A DNA stretch of 7,144 nucleotides. It comes from an uncultured Lachnospira sp. Lineage in GTDB: Bacteria > Bacillota > Clostridia > Lachnospirales > Lachnospiraceae. Below, one piece after another: positions 6,692-7,144 of this stretch (its first letter is position 1; every line of letters starts with the position of its first letter). The position numbers were made by a program, and so were the translations under genes. The notes beneath the pieces were generated by a model, which saw nothing but the letters and a program-made list of their open reading frames with translations, made no database searches and had not been told where the DNA came from. Location of the stretch: NCBI GenBank assembly GCA_947306285.1, contig CAMZGB010000051.1, positions 1-7,144 of the forward strand, written 5' to 3'.

Positions 6692-7144
6692 TTAATCTTC
6701 TTGAGTAACTTTCTTCTTAGTACTCCAATCGCTATAAATCTTTGTTGTGTAATACCATCTATAAGAACGTACTCTTACATATAGTAAGTTCTTATTTGCT
6801 AATGAATCATCTTCCAAATCTGTTGTTGGATCCACAAAGTGTTTCTCATAAATAGCATTTTCATTATTATTTGCATTTGCTGAAGAAGTATATACAGCTG
6901 CGTGATATCCGTCTGCATTTGAAACTGGCTCTACGCTCACTAGTATCTTCTTAGCAGATCTCTTCTTAACTATAGTACCAGAAATCTTTGGTCTAGAAGG
7001 CACTATCATTTCTGTTCTATCATTATCTTCCTGAGTTGTAGTTACTTGTGCCTGTGTAGTAGTTGGTGCTTTAGTTGTAGTTGCCTGAGGCTGTGTAGTA
7101 ACTGGTGCCTTTGTTGTAGCTGTAGGTGCCTTTGTTGTAGTTGT
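6692..7144 (-). CDS. Protein C (partial): C-terminal part of a third paralogue with a charge-neutral C-terminal domain
   Basis: The frame is open from the window edge at 7144 to the TAA at 6692-6694, giving 150 residues. The visible part starts inside a Thr/Lys/Ala/Pro/Gln linker (repeats of TTKAPT and TTQ type), so the ATG at 7009 is internal and not a start. The last about 100 residues align with the C-terminal domains of A and B: KKRSAKKI matches KRKKSAKKI, DGYHAAVY matches KYQVAVY, and LLYVRVRSYRW matches LFVRARAW. Most lysines are replaced by Ser, Asn, Asp or Glu, with about 15 basic against 12 acidic residues. By homology the missing N-terminal part should carry a signal peptide and CBM-like modules (inference). 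It lies 23 bases upstream of B in the same direction, so the two are probably one operon. Confidence 0.85.
   Translation of the reverse strand, partial: TTTTKAPTATTKAPVTTQPQATTTKAPTTTQAQVTTTQEDNDRTEMIVPSRPKISGTIVKKRSAKKILVSVEPVSNADGYHAAVYTSSANANNNENAIYEKHFVDPTTDLEDDSLANKNLLYVRVRSYRWYYTTKIYSDWSTKKKVTQED

Noticed and set aside
4756..6708. Plus-strand and minus-strand short frames within gene B
   Set aside because: They overlap conserved modules of protein B and have no independent support.
6692..7009. Protein C as a complete 105-residue protein starting at 7009
   Set aside because: The frame stays open to the window edge and encodes a Thr/Pro-type linker like those of A and B, and there is no ribosome binding site before 7009.
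487..7144. Sortase (LPXTG) or S-layer-homology anchors in the three proteins
   Set aside because: No LPXTG-like motif, C-terminal hydrophobic helix or SLH motif is present at the ends of A, B or C.
1..7144. CRISPR array, tRNA or rRNA
   Set aside because: No regularly spaced short direct repeats, and no cloverleaf or rRNA-like conserved segments, were seen on either strand.

Overview
The window comes from a low-GC Gram-positive bacterium, most likely a gut or rumen clostridium of the Lachnospiraceae type. This is an inference from AT-rich coding DNA, strong AGGAGG-type ribosome binding sites, and long secreted proteins with Thr/Pro/Ala linkers followed by lysine-rich C-terminal domains. No marker gene fixes the genus.

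Nearly all coding sequence lies on the minus strand. It encodes three paralogous secreted or surface proteins in the transcription order C (6692-7144, cut by the window edge), B (4029-6668) and A (487-3855). C and B are 23 bases apart and look co-transcribed, ending at a strong intrinsic terminator (3986-4019). A has its own near-consensus promoter (3927-3954), which also fixes its start codon at 3855, and ends at a bidirectional terminator (381-420). A and B are built alike: a signal peptide, an array of about 160-residue beta-sandwich-like modules (five in A, four in B), an Fn3-like domain (A only), a Thr/Pro linker, and a C-terminal domain of about 100 residues that is extremely rich in lysine and has no Asp or Glu. 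No catalytic domain, LPXTG motif, SLH domain or transmembrane anchor is visible. The best reading is a family of multivalent, non-catalytic, probably carbohydrate-binding surface proteins held to the anionic cell wall by the basic domain. C carries a charge-neutralised version of that basic domain.

The left 480 bases hold no convincing protein gene. Positions 29-405 form one huge imperfect hairpin (about 377 bases) with two small hairpins at its tip. Every non-Watson-Crick substitution inside its helices is a G-T pair on the plus strand (nine sites) and none is A-C. The fold therefore appears to be maintained in the plus-strand molecule, either RNA or single-stranded DNA. Three symmetric tandem G-A mismatches interrupt it, and its outermost strand overlaps the terminator hairpin so that the two folds exclude each other. 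It could be a MITE-like mobile element, a structured noncoding RNA, or both, and it is the most interesting object in the window.
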